Assembly (NCBI RefSeq): GCF_002726155.1
Contig: NZ_PBSH01000053.1
Span: 52,821 to 116,820 of the forward strand
From: Alcanivorax sp.
GTDB taxonomy: Bacteria > Pseudomonadota > Gammaproteobacteria > Pseudomonadales > Alcanivoracaceae
Length of the DNA: 64,000 nucleotides
Reading direction: 5' to 3'
Each line of letters opens with the position of its first letter. Within the stretch, counting starts at the first letter, position 1. Shown one piece after another: positions 30,550 through 39,147 of the stretch. The notes below the pieces were generated by a model. That model worked only from the letters and a program-made list of their open reading frames with translations. It did no database searches and was not told the DNA's origin. The translations under genes were made by a program, and so were the position numbers.

Positions 30550-30625
30550 CGTAGGAGCGGCGCTTGAGCCGCGAAGCTGTTAGCGCAAAGGCCTCAGGCT
30601 TCGCGGCTCAAGCGCCGCTCCTACG
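30550..30625. repeat. Perfect 28-bp inverted repeat (REP/BIME-like)
   Basis: CGTAGGAGCGGCGCTTGAGCCGCGAAGC (30550-30577) and exact reverse complement (30598-30625). Confidence 0.9.
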
Positions 30626-30645
30626 GGAATGAAGGCGAGGGTATC

Positions 30646-31962
30646 TCAGTCCTTGTCATCGATTCGTGAGGCTAGCAGGCTGTTCTCGATTATCGCAAAA
30701 CGGTCCTGCCCCCAGACCATGTCATCTTGAGTCATAAAGCTCGGCACACCCCAGCTTCCCGCGGCCATCATGGCATCGCGGTTGGCTTCTGCCTGTTCGC
30801 GCCAATCGTCGTCATCCAGCCAGCGGCGAGCCCGATTCCAGTCCAGCCCGGCGTTCTCCACCAGGAACTTCAGGCCGTTATCGCTGGCGGCGTTGATGCC
30901 CTGGCTCCAGATGCCAGTGGCGGCGGCGCGCAACCATTCGCGCAGGCGACCTTCTTTTTCGGCAAAGGGCCAGATGGCCATGCAGCGTTCTACGCCGGCA
31001 CCCACCGGGTCGCAGACCTTGCCGAACGGCACCGCGTGCAGGCGGGCTTCCCGGGCAGCGTCCTTGAGAATATAGAAACGCTTGGCTTTGGGGACTGTGA
31101 GCCCGCGCATCACCATGGGCAGCACCGGGCGGATTTTCAGGTCCAGCCCGTAGTGGTCTGCCAGTGCATAGGTACGCGCCAGGGCGATGTAGGAATAGGG
31201 GCTGCGGAAGGAAAAATACAGCACCAGCGGGGTGCCTTTAAGGGCTTCCGGAGTGTCTTTCAGGCGGGCCCGTTTGGCGCGGCCGTAGGGGAGTGGCCAG
31301 TCGGCACTGCCCAGGCCCAGATCGTTAAGCCGGTGGCCCAGATGATCCAGCCGCTCCACGCTCCAGTACCACTCGCCGGCGTAGTGCAGGGTGCCGGTGA
31401 GGTAGTGGCCGTCGTTAAGGAACTGGTCACGGCGGGCTTCCAGAGAGAGCTGGGCCCGGTCGGCAGCCTGTTGACCATGCTCACTGAGCAGGGCTTCCAG
31501 TTTGTCGTGATCGTTGCGCCACAAAGCATCGGCGAGGGCGGCGGCCAGGCTCCAGAAGCGCTCGTCACCTTCGTGTTTCAGCAGGCAGCGGGTGGCGGCC
31601 AGGCTGACCTCTCGGGGCGGCAGTTGCCAGTCTTCGGGGAAATCCAGCCCATGCAGGGTGGCCAGCTTGGCGGCGTCACGGGGAGCGAGCTCCGCGAGCA
31701 TGTCGGCAGCGGGGTACATTTGCTGGTCCAGATACAGCATCACCCGGGGGGTGATAGTAATGCCGAAATGCCGGGCAAAGCGGGGCATTACCTGCGCCAT
31801 CAACACCGAGTAAGGATCATCGATACGGAAATAGAAGGTGGCCTGGTGGGGTTGGCGCTTGAGTGTGCGCCGCCATTCCAGCAGCCGGCGGCGACATTGC
31901 TGCAGGCCTTCGCTGGTAATGAGTCTGGCGACCAGTGGCATTAATTTATGCTTGAGGCTCAT
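30646..31962 (-). CDS. DsbA/2-hydroxychromene-2-carboxylate isomerase-like protein with two tandem thioredoxin-fold domains
   Basis: N-domain ATFYFRIDDPYSVLMAQVMPRFARHFGITITPRVML and C-domain LVLYFSFRSPYSYIALARTYALADHYGLDLKIRPVLPMVMRG; C-terminus GSWGVPSFM. Confidence 0.8.
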   Translation of the reverse strand: MSLKHKLMPLVARLITSEGLQQCRRRLLEWRRTLKRQPHQATFYFRIDDPYSVLMAQVMPRFARHFGITITPRVMLYLDQQMYPAADMLAELAPRDAAKLATLHGLDFPEDWQLPPREVSLAATRCLLKHEGDERFWSLAAALADALWRNDHDKLEALLSEHGQQAADRAQLSLEARRDQFLNDGHYLTGTLHYAGEWYWSVERLDHLGHRLNDLGLGSADWPLPYGRAKRARLKDTPEALKGTPLVLYFSFRSPYSYIALARTYALADHYGLDLKIRPVLPMVMRGLTVPKAKRFYILKDAAREARLHAVPFGKVCDPVGAGVERCMAIWPFAEKEGRLREWLRAAATGIWSQGINAASDNGLKFLVENAGLDWNRARRWLDDDDWREQAEANRDAMMAAGSWGVPSFMTQDDMVWGQDRFAIIENSLLASRIDDKD

Positions 31963-32005
31963 TCGCGAAGGTCTCCTTCTGTGTAGCGTTCCATGTCTGC
32001 CGACA

Positions 32006-32031
32006 AGAAAAAGGCGACCCTGCGGTCGCCT
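32006..32031 (-). terminator. Rho-independent terminator of ilvD
   Basis: Reverse strand AAGGCGACCGCAGGGTCGCCTTTTTC after the ilvD stop. Confidence 0.8.
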
Positions 32032-32043
32032 TGATCGTTCAGC

Positions 32044-33891
32044 TTATTCGCCGATCTGGCTTAAGTCACGCACTGCGCCGCGGTCGGCACTGGTGGTGAG
32101 TGCGGCGTAGGCTTTCAGGGCGGTGGAGACCCGACGTGGACGGATTTCCTTGGGCTTGAAGGCCAGCTTGCCACGGTTTTCCATGTGGGTGCGGCGATGC
32201 GCCAGCTCTTCATCGCTGATATCCAGGCGGATGGTGCGGTTGGGGATATCGATATCGATGGTGTCGCCTTCATTCACCAGGGCAATGGCGCCGCCTTCTG
32301 CCGCTTCCGGAGAAGCGTGGCCGATGGACAGGCCGGAGGTGCCGCCGGAGAAACGGCCATCGGTCAGCAATGCGCATTCCTTGCCCAGCCCTTTGGATTT
32401 CAGGTAACTGGTGGGGTAGAGCATTTCCTGCATGCCCGGGCCACCTTTGGGGCCTTCGTAGCGAATCACCACCACATCGCCGGCAACGATCTGATCACCG
32501 AGGATGGCGCGTACCGCCGAATCCTGGGATTCGAACACCCGGGCGCGGCCGGTGAACTTGAGGATGGAATCATCCACCCCGGCGGTTTTCACGATGCAGC
32601 CGCGCTCGGCGATGTTGCCGTACAACACGGCCAGGCCGCCGTCCTTGCTGTAGGCGTTTTCGTAGTTGCGGATGCAGCCGTTCTCGCGGTCGTCATCCAG
32701 GCTGTCCCAACGGGTGTCCTGGCTGAAGGCAGTCTGGGTGGGGATGCCTGCCGGGCCGGCGGTGAACATCTTTTTAACGCCTTCGTCCTGGGTGCGCATG
32801 ATGTCGTAATGCTCCAGGGCCTCGGCCACGGACGCTGAATGCACCATGGGGATATCCCGGTTGAGCAGGCCGGCCCGGTCCAGTTCGCCGAGAATGCCCA
32901 TGACGCCACCGGCACGGTGCACATCTTCCATGTGGTATTTCTGGGTGGCCGGGGCCACTTTCGACAGGCACGGCACCTTGCGGCTCAGGCGGTCGATGTC
33001 TTCCATTGTGAAATCCACTTCACCTTCCAGCGCCGCCGCCAGCAAGTGCAGAACGGTGTTGGTGGAACCGCCCATGGCGATGTCCAGGCTCATGGCGTTT
33101 TCGAACGCTTTCACCGAGGCGATATTGCGTGGCAGCAAGGCGTCTTCGTCCTGCTCGTAATAGCGTCGGGTGATATCCACGATGCGACGGCCGGCTTCCA
33201 GGAACAGCTCGCGACGGTCCGCGTGGGTGGCCAGCAGTGAACCGTTACCGGGCAGGGACAGGCCCAGCGCTTCGGTCAGGCAGTTCATGGAGTTGGCGGT
33301 GAACATGCCGGAGCAGGAGCCGCAGGTGGGGCAGGCGGAGCGCTCGACTTCGTTCAGGGTTTCTTCGTCCACGCTGTCATCGGCGGCCATGACCATGGCG
33401 TCCACCAGATCCAGCTTGCCCTCGGCCAGTTTGGTTTTGCCCGCTTCCATGGGGCCGCCGGACACGAAGATCACCGGAATATTCAGGCGCATGGACGCCA
33501 TCAGCATGCCGGGGGTGATCTTGTCGCAGTTGGAAATGCAGACAATGGCGTCGGCGCAGTGGGCGTTGACCATGTATTCCACAGAATCGGCAATGATGTC
33601 GCGGCTGGGCAGGGAGTAGAGCATCCCGTCGTGGCCCATGGCGATGCCGTCATCCACCGCAATGGTGTTGAATTCCTTGGCGATGCCCCCGGCCTTCTCC
33701 ACTTCACCGGCCACCAGCTGGCCCATGTCCTTCAGGTGCACGTGCCCGGGAACGAACTGGGTAAAGGAGTTGGCGATGGCAATAATCGGCTTACCGAAGT
33801 CCCCGTCCTTCATGCCCGTTGCGCGCCACAGGGCACGGGCGCCAGCCATGTTGCGGCCATGGGTGGTGGTACGGGAGCGATACTGCGGCAT
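32044..33891 (-). CDS. ilvD: Dihydroxy-acid dehydratase
   Basis: [53 protein letters not shown]..., [19 protein letters not shown]. Confidence 0.97.
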   Translation of the reverse strand: MPQYRSRTTTHGRNMAGARALWRATGMKDGDFGKPIIAIANSFTQFVPGHVHLKDMGQLVAGEVEKAGGIAKEFNTIAVDDGIAMGHDGMLYSLPSRDIIADSVEYMVNAHCADAIVCISNCDKITPGMLMASMRLNIPVIFVSGGPMEAGKTKLAEGKLDLVDAMVMAADDSVDEETLNEVERSACPTCGSCSGMFTANSMNCLTEALGLSLPGNGSLLATHADRRELFLEAGRRIVDITRRYYEQDEDALLPRNIASVKAFENAMSLDIAMGGSTNTVLHLLAAALEGEVDFTMEDIDRLSRKVPCLSKVAPATQKYHMEDVHRAGGVMGILGELDRAGLLNRDIPMVHSASVAEALEHYDIMRTQDEGVKKMFTAGPAGIPTQTAFSQDTRWDSLDDDRENGCIRNYENAYSKDGGLAVLYGNIAERGCIVKTAGVDDSILKFTGRARVFESQDSAVRAILGDQIVAGDVVVIRYEGPKGGPGMQEMLYPTSYLKSKGLGKECALLTDGRFSGGTSGLSIGHASPEAAEGGAIALVNEGDTIDIDIPNRTIRLDISDEELAHRRTHMENRGKLAFKPKEIRPRRVSTALKAYAALTTSADRGAVRDLSQIGE

Positions 33892-34079
33892 GGGAACCTC
33901 GTTAATGGTCAATAGCGGGACGTAAGCCGAGCATTGTAACCCAGAGAGGGGCCGGGCTGTAGGGATTCGGTCGGCCTTCGAGCCGGGCTGTAGGGGCGCC
34001 AGTTATTCGCTCTGCTCACCCCTTCGGGGCCGCCTTGCCGGCGTTCCTTCGCTTCGCTCGGTGGGGCGCGAAAATGGCG

Positions 34080-34171
34080 TTTCGAGTTGCGAGAAGCGAG
34101 TTTCGAAAGGCAAAACCCTCAGTGGGCTCGTCTTTTGGGTTTTCGTGACTTGAAACTCGTTACTCGCTTCC
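34080..34171. repeat. Dispersed inverted repeat, family A
   Basis: TTTCGAGTTGCGAGAAGCGAGTTTCGAAAGGCAAAACCC...GGGTTTTCGTGACTTGAAACTCGTTACTCGCTTCC. Confidence 0.85.
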
Positions 34172-34594
34172 AGGGTTTCTTCGTGGACGGTCTCCTGGGT
34201 AGGCGAAAGTGCTTGTGATAGCACAGGGCGGCAAAGCCCCGTTGTTCACCCGCCCGTAAGTTGAACATGTAGGATATGGCTTACATATTTTTGTAAGTTG
34301 CCGAGATAGAGTGAGTTTTCCCGTTAAACGCGAAGGCTTGAGAGAAGCCGCATGGGAGAGGCTTCCGGCTTATGGCCACAACATTAAGTATTCTGAGTTT
34401 TCCTTGGGGTCGCCGAGCCTTTATGGGGTGTTTGTGAGGAAGAATGGAAGCGTTAAAGCGGAGAGGAAATATCTGGCGTTTGGACAGTGTTATTGGTCCG
34501 GGCAAAGGAAGAAGTCAGAATATTGAATCATGCGATCAGTCTTAGCTTGGTAACATGCTGAGAAATAGGGTTTTCTTTTTCGTTATACGAATTC

Positions 34595-34660
34595 GATAAC
34601 TGTGATATGAAGCCGGCGCCTTCATTGGATATTCGAGCCGGCTTCCTAATACCTGTTATC
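34595..34660. other. Nested two-stem inverted repeat in the leader of the first cassette ORF
   Basis: GATAAC ... GAAGCCGGC ... GCCGGCTTC ... GTTATC: outer 6-bp and inner 9-bp stems with 8/9-nt spacers. Confidence 0.6.
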
Positions 34661-34677
34661 TGAACTAGGAGGTTGTG

Positions 34678-35556
34678 GTGCAAGGAATTTGTCGGCTTTG
34701 CCATTCTGAGTCGGTGTTAAAAGAAAGCCACTTCATTCCGAAGTTCATTGGTAAGTGGATAAAGCGAACTGGTATTACAGGCTACATTCGGGAAAGTAAC
34801 GAAGTTCATATGCGTGCTCAGGATATCGCGAAAGAATACTGGCTTTGTGGGGATTGTGAAGCGCTGTTTTCTGAGTGGGAGCGAGAGTTTACAAACAAGG
34901 TTTTTTACCCATTCGCAGATAAAGGTGAATCAGTAGCAAGTTACGGTGAATGGATGTCAAGGCTATGTGCCTCGTTGTCTTGGCGGACGCTTACATATAT
35001 TCGTAGTAAAAATGAAGCTGAACAAAAATCTGAAGATTACAACAAAGCTCTAGATGATGCTGAGCGCCATCTGGAAAAGTTTCTTCTGGGTGAAGAATCA
35101 AATCTTTATCAATACGAACAGCATGTATTCCCTCTAGAGCGAATTGAATCAACAACCGAGTCAGGGTTGCCACCAAATATCAATAGGTATTTTTTACGTA
35201 CAATGTCTATGGATATTGTTGGTAATTCGACAGATTTATACGTATATACAAAGCTCCCCTGTTTCATTGTTTTGGGGGTGATTAAAGCAAAAGATCTGAG
35301 AAAGATGAGATCTAGCAGAATAGCCATTAAGCACGGAAAGATTAGCCCCAGAGAATATTGGTGGCCAGATGGTTTCATCAATTACATTGTTGAGAAGGCC
35401 CAAGCAATTTCAGATGCATACGACAAAATACCGGAAAAGCATAAAGCTAGCTTTGAAGAGTACATAAGAAAAAACCCGGATAAAGCGGCAAGTTCAAAGC
35501 TATTTGAGGCATTCACACATGATCACGACCAATTTGGCAAAAAAGTATTCAGATAA
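34678..35556 (+). CDS. Cassette-encoded hypothetical protein with two CxxC motifs (zinc-ribbon/HNH-like N-terminus)
   Basis: GTG start after AGGAGG; CRLCHSESVLKESHFIPKFIGKWIK...YWLCGDCEALFSEWEREF; stop codon lies in an attC-like site. Confidence 0.7.
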   Translation: MQGICRLCHSESVLKESHFIPKFIGKWIKRTGITGYIRESNEVHMRAQDIAKEYWLCGDCEALFSEWEREFTNKVFYPFADKGESVASYGEWMSRLCASLSWRTLTYIRSKNEAEQKSEDYNKALDDAERHLEKFLLGEESNLYQYEQHVFPLERIESTTESGLPPNINRYFLRTMSMDIVGNSTDLYVYTKLPCFIVLGVIKAKDLRKMRSSRIAIKHGKISPREYWWPDGFINYIVEKAQAISDAYDKIPEKHKASFEEYIRKNPDKAASSKLFEAFTHDHDQFGKKVFR

Positions 35557-35627
35557 CAATCGGCGGCAGTCGGACCCAGTTTTCGCTCGTGCCTCGCTAC
35601 AACTAGCCCGCTGCACCGGGCGTTAGC
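35552..35627 (+). repeat. attC-like integron recombination site 1
   Basis: GATAACAATCGGCGGCAGTCGGACCCAGTTTT...AACTAGCCCGCTGCACCGGGCGTTAGC; shares the GGGCGTTAG end with site 2; imperfectly paired arms. Confidence 0.75.
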
Positions 35628-35651
35628 TCACAAGAAAGGTAAGGGGAAATT

Positions 35652-36299
35652 ATGGAGCAGGGAGTATATCGAGTTTTGCTCGATGGGAAGTGGTCTCTAG
35701 AGGACCTTACAGTCTTTTCTAGGGTGTATTTCCAGAATTATTCATTTATCTATTGTTTAGATTCATCTATAGAACATTCCGATACCAGAAGGTTAGAGTC
35801 AGTCCTAGAGCAATACGAGCTTCGAGATGGCCTTAGCTACGTCAATATCTATGACATTTTTAGAGCGAATATTCAAAAGGAAGATCAACCTCAGATTGAA
35901 TCCATTCAGTATGCCTCTCCAGGCTGGCTGGATATGGTTCTCAATGTTGACGTAGCGCTTCAAGTTGCGAAAGTAATAGGAATATACCTCGGAACGCCTG
36001 TCGCCATAGCTGAAACTTATAAAAGACTTCATAAAATATTTACAGACTTGCAAGAGCAGCGGCGAAAATACCAGCGTAATTCAATGAAATTAGATGCTGA
36101 GAAAGCCGCTATCGCTCAGAAACTTACACATGAATTGGCAAAAGGTCTTGGTTTCGAGAACATCAAGCAGCTCGATGAGCAAACGAAAGATGTTGAGGAA
36201 AGCGCGAAGCTAATAATGGCGCACTATCGGCGTATTTTGAAGATCGCCAAGTTTGTACAATCAGGAAAAGCCGGTTTCCCAGTAGATGATGACAAGTAG
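35652..36299 (+). CDS. Cassette-encoded hypothetical protein
   Basis: 215 aa; begins about 25 bp after attC site 1 and ends at attC site 2; AT-rich codon usage. Confidence 0.7.
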   Translation: MEQGVYRVLLDGKWSLEDLTVFSRVYFQNYSFIYCLDSSIEHSDTRRLESVLEQYELRDGLSYVNIYDIFRANIQKEDQPQIESIQYASPGWLDMVLNVDVALQVAKVIGIYLGTPVAIAETYKRLHKIFTDLQEQRRKYQRNSMKLDAEKAAIAQKLTHELAKGLGFENIKQLDEQTKDVEESAKLIMAHYRRILKIAKFVQSGKAGFPVDDDK

Positions 36300-36300
36300 A

Positions 36301-36370
36301 GCTAACCAATGCGTCAACGGGACCGGTTTTCCGCTGGCGCTCCAAACCGGCCCGCTGCGCCGGGCGTTAG
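36301..36370 (+). repeat. attC-like integron recombination site 2
   Basis: GCTAACCAATGCGTCAACGGGACCGGTTTTCCGCTGGCGCTCCAAACCGGCCCGCTGCGCCGGGCGTTAG: outer CTAAC/GTTAG, inner CGGG-A-CCGGTTT / AAACCGGCCCG with one unpaired A. Confidence 0.85.
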
Positions 36371-36387
36371 AAAACCGGCGACAATCT

Positions 36388-37707
36388 TCAAAGCCCCTTC
36401 ACAAACACCTTCGAATTCCGCTGCCAGTTATACAGCGACTGCCGGGCGCCTGGCAGTGCATCGACGCCCGCCGCTTCAAACCCCTGTTGCTGAAACCAGT
36501 GCGCGGTGAGCGTGGTGAGCACGAACAAGCTGTGCAGGCCCTGTTCCCGTGCCCGCCGCTCCAGGTAGGCGAGTACCTGGGCGCCCCGTTGACCTTTGCG
36601 GTAGCTGGAGTGAACAGCGACGCAGGCCAGTTCGCCGGTCTTGTCTTCGGGGAAGGGGTAGAGGGCGGCGCAGGCGATGACCATGCCATCGCGTTCGATG
36701 ATGGCGAAGCGCTGGATTTCGTTTTCCAGTAGCTCTCTTGAGCGGCGCACCAGGGTGCCGTCTTCTTCCAGTGGTTCGATCAGTTCGAGAATACCGCCCA
36801 CATCCTCAATGCGCGCGCCACGGATGGTTTCGTAGGTTTCCCTCGTCACCAGGGTGCCACAGCCGTCGCGGGTGAACAGTTCCTTGATCAGTGCGCCGTC
36901 CACCTGGGCATCGAGCAGGTGGGCCCGGGCCACGCCATTGCTGGCGGCATGGCAGGCGGCGGTGAGTTGCCGGTCCACGCCGTTGTTTTCGTACTGATCG
37001 CCGGCCAGCAGTTTGCCGGCTTGCTGGGGGCTGAGTTCGCGCACAAGCTCGCCTTGCGGATCGGCCAGGCGCAGGTGCTCGCCCATGATGATGAGCTTGT
37101 CGGCGCCCAGGGCGATGGCGGCCGTGGAGGCCACTTCTTCCGCGTTGACGTTGAACAGCTCGCCGGTGGGCGAGCCGCCAACCGGCGAGAGGAGCACCAC
37201 GTTACCGTTACCCAGTTGCTGACGAATGGCATCCACGTCGATGCGCCGCACTTCACCGGTGTGTTGATAGTCGAAACCGCCGCGCACGCCTACCGGTTTG
37301 GCCACCACGAAGTTGCCGCTGACCAGCCGGATGCTGGCGTTATGCATGGGCGAGTTGGCCAGCCCCATGGAGAACAGGCCTTCCAGCTTCAGGCGCAATG
37401 CGCCGACCGCCGCCATGACGCTATCCAGCGCGGCGCTGTCGGTGATGCGCATGTGTTGCTCGAAGGTGGACTCGATACCGGATTCCGCCAGCCGGGCGCT
37501 AATTTGTGGGCGGGCGCCATGGACCAGTACCAGCTTGATGCCCAGGCTATTGAGCAGTGCCAGATCGTGAATCAGGGTAGGCAGGCGCGGGCCGTCCAGC
37601 AGCTCCCCGGACAGCATGACCACAAAAGTTCGGCCCCGGTGCGCATTGATATACGGGGACGAATTGCGGAACCAGTGAACCTGGCTGTCGGGAGTGATGC
37701 TGGGCAC
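36388..37707 (-). CDS. argA: Amino-acid N-acetyltransferase (N-acetylglutamate synthase)
   Basis: WFRNSSPYINAHRGRTFVVMLSGELL..., C-terminal GNAT domain; GTG 37707 preferred, ORF open to 37806. Confidence 0.93.
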   Translation of the reverse strand: MPSITPDSQVHWFRNSSPYINAHRGRTFVVMLSGELLDGPRLPTLIHDLALLNSLGIKLVLVHGARPQISARLAESGIESTFEQHMRITDSAALDSVMAAVGALRLKLEGLFSMGLANSPMHNASIRLVSGNFVVAKPVGVRGGFDYQHTGEVRRIDVDAIRQQLGNGNVVLLSPVGGSPTGELFNVNAEEVASTAAIALGADKLIIMGEHLRLADPQGELVRELSPQQAGKLLAGDQYENNGVDRQLTAACHAASNGVARAHLLDAQVDGALIKELFTRDGCGTLVTRETYETIRGARIEDVGGILELIEPLEEDGTLVRRSRELLENEIQRFAIIERDGMVIACAALYPFPEDKTGELACVAVHSSYRKGQRGAQVLAYLERRAREQGLHSLFVLTTLTAHWFQQQGFEAAGVDALPGARQSLYNWQRNSKVFVKGL

Positions 37708-37804
37708 GGCGTGTTTCCCTGAAATTGGGGTGGTAAGTGGTTGATTGGTCAGTATAGCCAGCGAATTACGCCTGAGGCCAGATGCCGGACGCTTGATGTT
37801 AAAC

Positions 37805-37831
37805 AAAAACGCCGCCCCGAAGGGCGGCGTT
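37805..37831 (-). terminator. Rho-independent terminator downstream of pit
   Basis: Reverse strand AACGCCGCCCTTCGGGGCGGCGTTTTTG. Confidence 0.75.
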
Positions 37832-37868
37832 AGCGTGTTGCCTGCTGCGTGAAGCGTGAGGCGTCTCT

Positions 37869-39137
37869 CTAGGCTCCAAACAATCCCTTGAAGAAGTAGA
37901 AGAACAGGATCGATAGCAAGGCGCCGGCGGGCAGGGTGACGACCCAGGAGGTGAAGATGGTGCTCACCACTCGCAAATTGAGAGAGCCAATGCCCCGGGC
38001 CATGCCGACACCCAGTACCGCCCCCACCAGGGTGTGAGTGGTGGAGATGGGCAGGCCGGTGCCGGAAGCCAGGATCACGGTGCCGGCAGCGCCGAGCTCG
38101 GCGGCAAAACCGCGGCTGGGGGTCAGCTCGGTGATGTTCTTGCCCACCGTGGCCATGACCCGGGCGCCGAGAATAGCCAAACCGAAAACGATGCCCATGG
38201 CGCCGACCAGCAGAATCCAGCCCGGCATGGTGGCTTCCCCGCCGATCATGCCTTCGTTGACGATGACGCTGTTGATGGCGGCCAGTGGCCCCACTGCGTT
38301 GGCCACATCATTGGAGCCGTGAGCAAAAGCCATGGCACAGGCGGTAAAAATCATCAGTACCGCAAAGATGCGCTCCACGGAGTGGAAGCGGAAATCCTTA
38401 TCGGCTTCCGGGTCCGGTTGAATGCGGCTGAGGAAGGCTGCGCCGATCAGGGCGACCACAAGGCCCCCCACTGCGGACCAACCGAGGCTGGCGCCATAGC
38501 TGATATCCAGGCCGATATGCTTGAGCCCTTTCAGCAAGGTGACAGCGCTAATCGCGAAGCCCACCAGGAACATATAGAAGGGCACCACGCGCTTGGCTCG
38601 CTGGAACGGATCGTCCTGGCTGAGAACCAGTTTCTGGACACTCTTGATCAGGGCGAAGGAGATAAAGCCGGCGAGAAGCGGTGAGGTGACCCAGCTGGCG
38701 ACGATGTTACCTACCTTGTCCCAGTGGACCGCATCCACACCCACGCCTACGGCAGCAAAGCCGACGATGGCGCCGACAATGGAGTGGGTGGTGGAAACGG
38801 GCCAGCCAAACCAGGAGGCCACGATCAGCCAGATGCCGGCGGCCAGTAGCGCGGACATCATCCCGTAGACCAGATAGTGGGGGAATTCGGCAAAGACGCC
38901 GGCATCCACGATTCCCTTGCGTACCGTGGCTGTCACTTCGCCACCGGCCAGATAGGCGCCACAGAATTCAAAGACAATGGCGATCATTACCGCCTGTTTC
39001 ACGGTCAAGGCGCCGGAACCTACTGAGGTGCCCATGGCGTTAGCCACATCGTTGGCACCCACGCCCCAGGCCATCAGGAAGCCGAAGGCCCCGGCCAGCA
39101 GCAGCATCAGATAGCTGTGCTCTAACATCCACTCCAT
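37869..39137 (-). CDS. pit: Inorganic phosphate transporter, PiT family
   Basis: GVGANDVANAMGTSVGSGALTVKQAV, AHGSNDVANAVGPLAAI, GLPISTTHTLVGAVLGVG. Confidence 0.94.
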   Translation of the reverse strand: MEWMLEHSYLMLLLAGAFGFLMAWGVGANDVANAMGTSVGSGALTVKQAVMIAIVFEFCGAYLAGGEVTATVRKGIVDAGVFAEFPHYLVYGMMSALLAAGIWLIVASWFGWPVSTTHSIVGAIVGFAAVGVGVDAVHWDKVGNIVASWVTSPLLAGFISFALIKSVQKLVLSQDDPFQRAKRVVPFYMFLVGFAISAVTLLKGLKHIGLDISYGASLGWSAVGGLVVALIGAAFLSRIQPDPEADKDFRFHSVERIFAVLMIFTACAMAFAHGSNDVANAVGPLAAINSVIVNEGMIGGEATMPGWILLVGAMGIVFGLAILGARVMATVGKNITELTPSRGFAAELGAAGTVILASGTGLPISTTHTLVGAVLGVGMARGIGSLNLRVVSTIFTSWVVTLPAGALLSILFFYFFKGLFGA

Positions 39138-39147
39138 AAGAACTCTC

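Noticed and set aside
30727-31944. 405 aa ORF antisense to the DsbA-like gene
   Set aside because: Shadow ORF with no recognisable motif.
34253-34270. GTAAGTTGAAC as a possible attI or attC remnant
   Set aside because: Matches GTTRRRY only by a 7-mer; no paired arms or integrase gene nearby.
34311-34526. 71 aa ORF upstream of cassette ORF 1
   Set aside because: Short, no clear RBS or family; it contains a GTTAAAC motif that could be a cassette boundary, but evidence is too weak to call a gene or a site.
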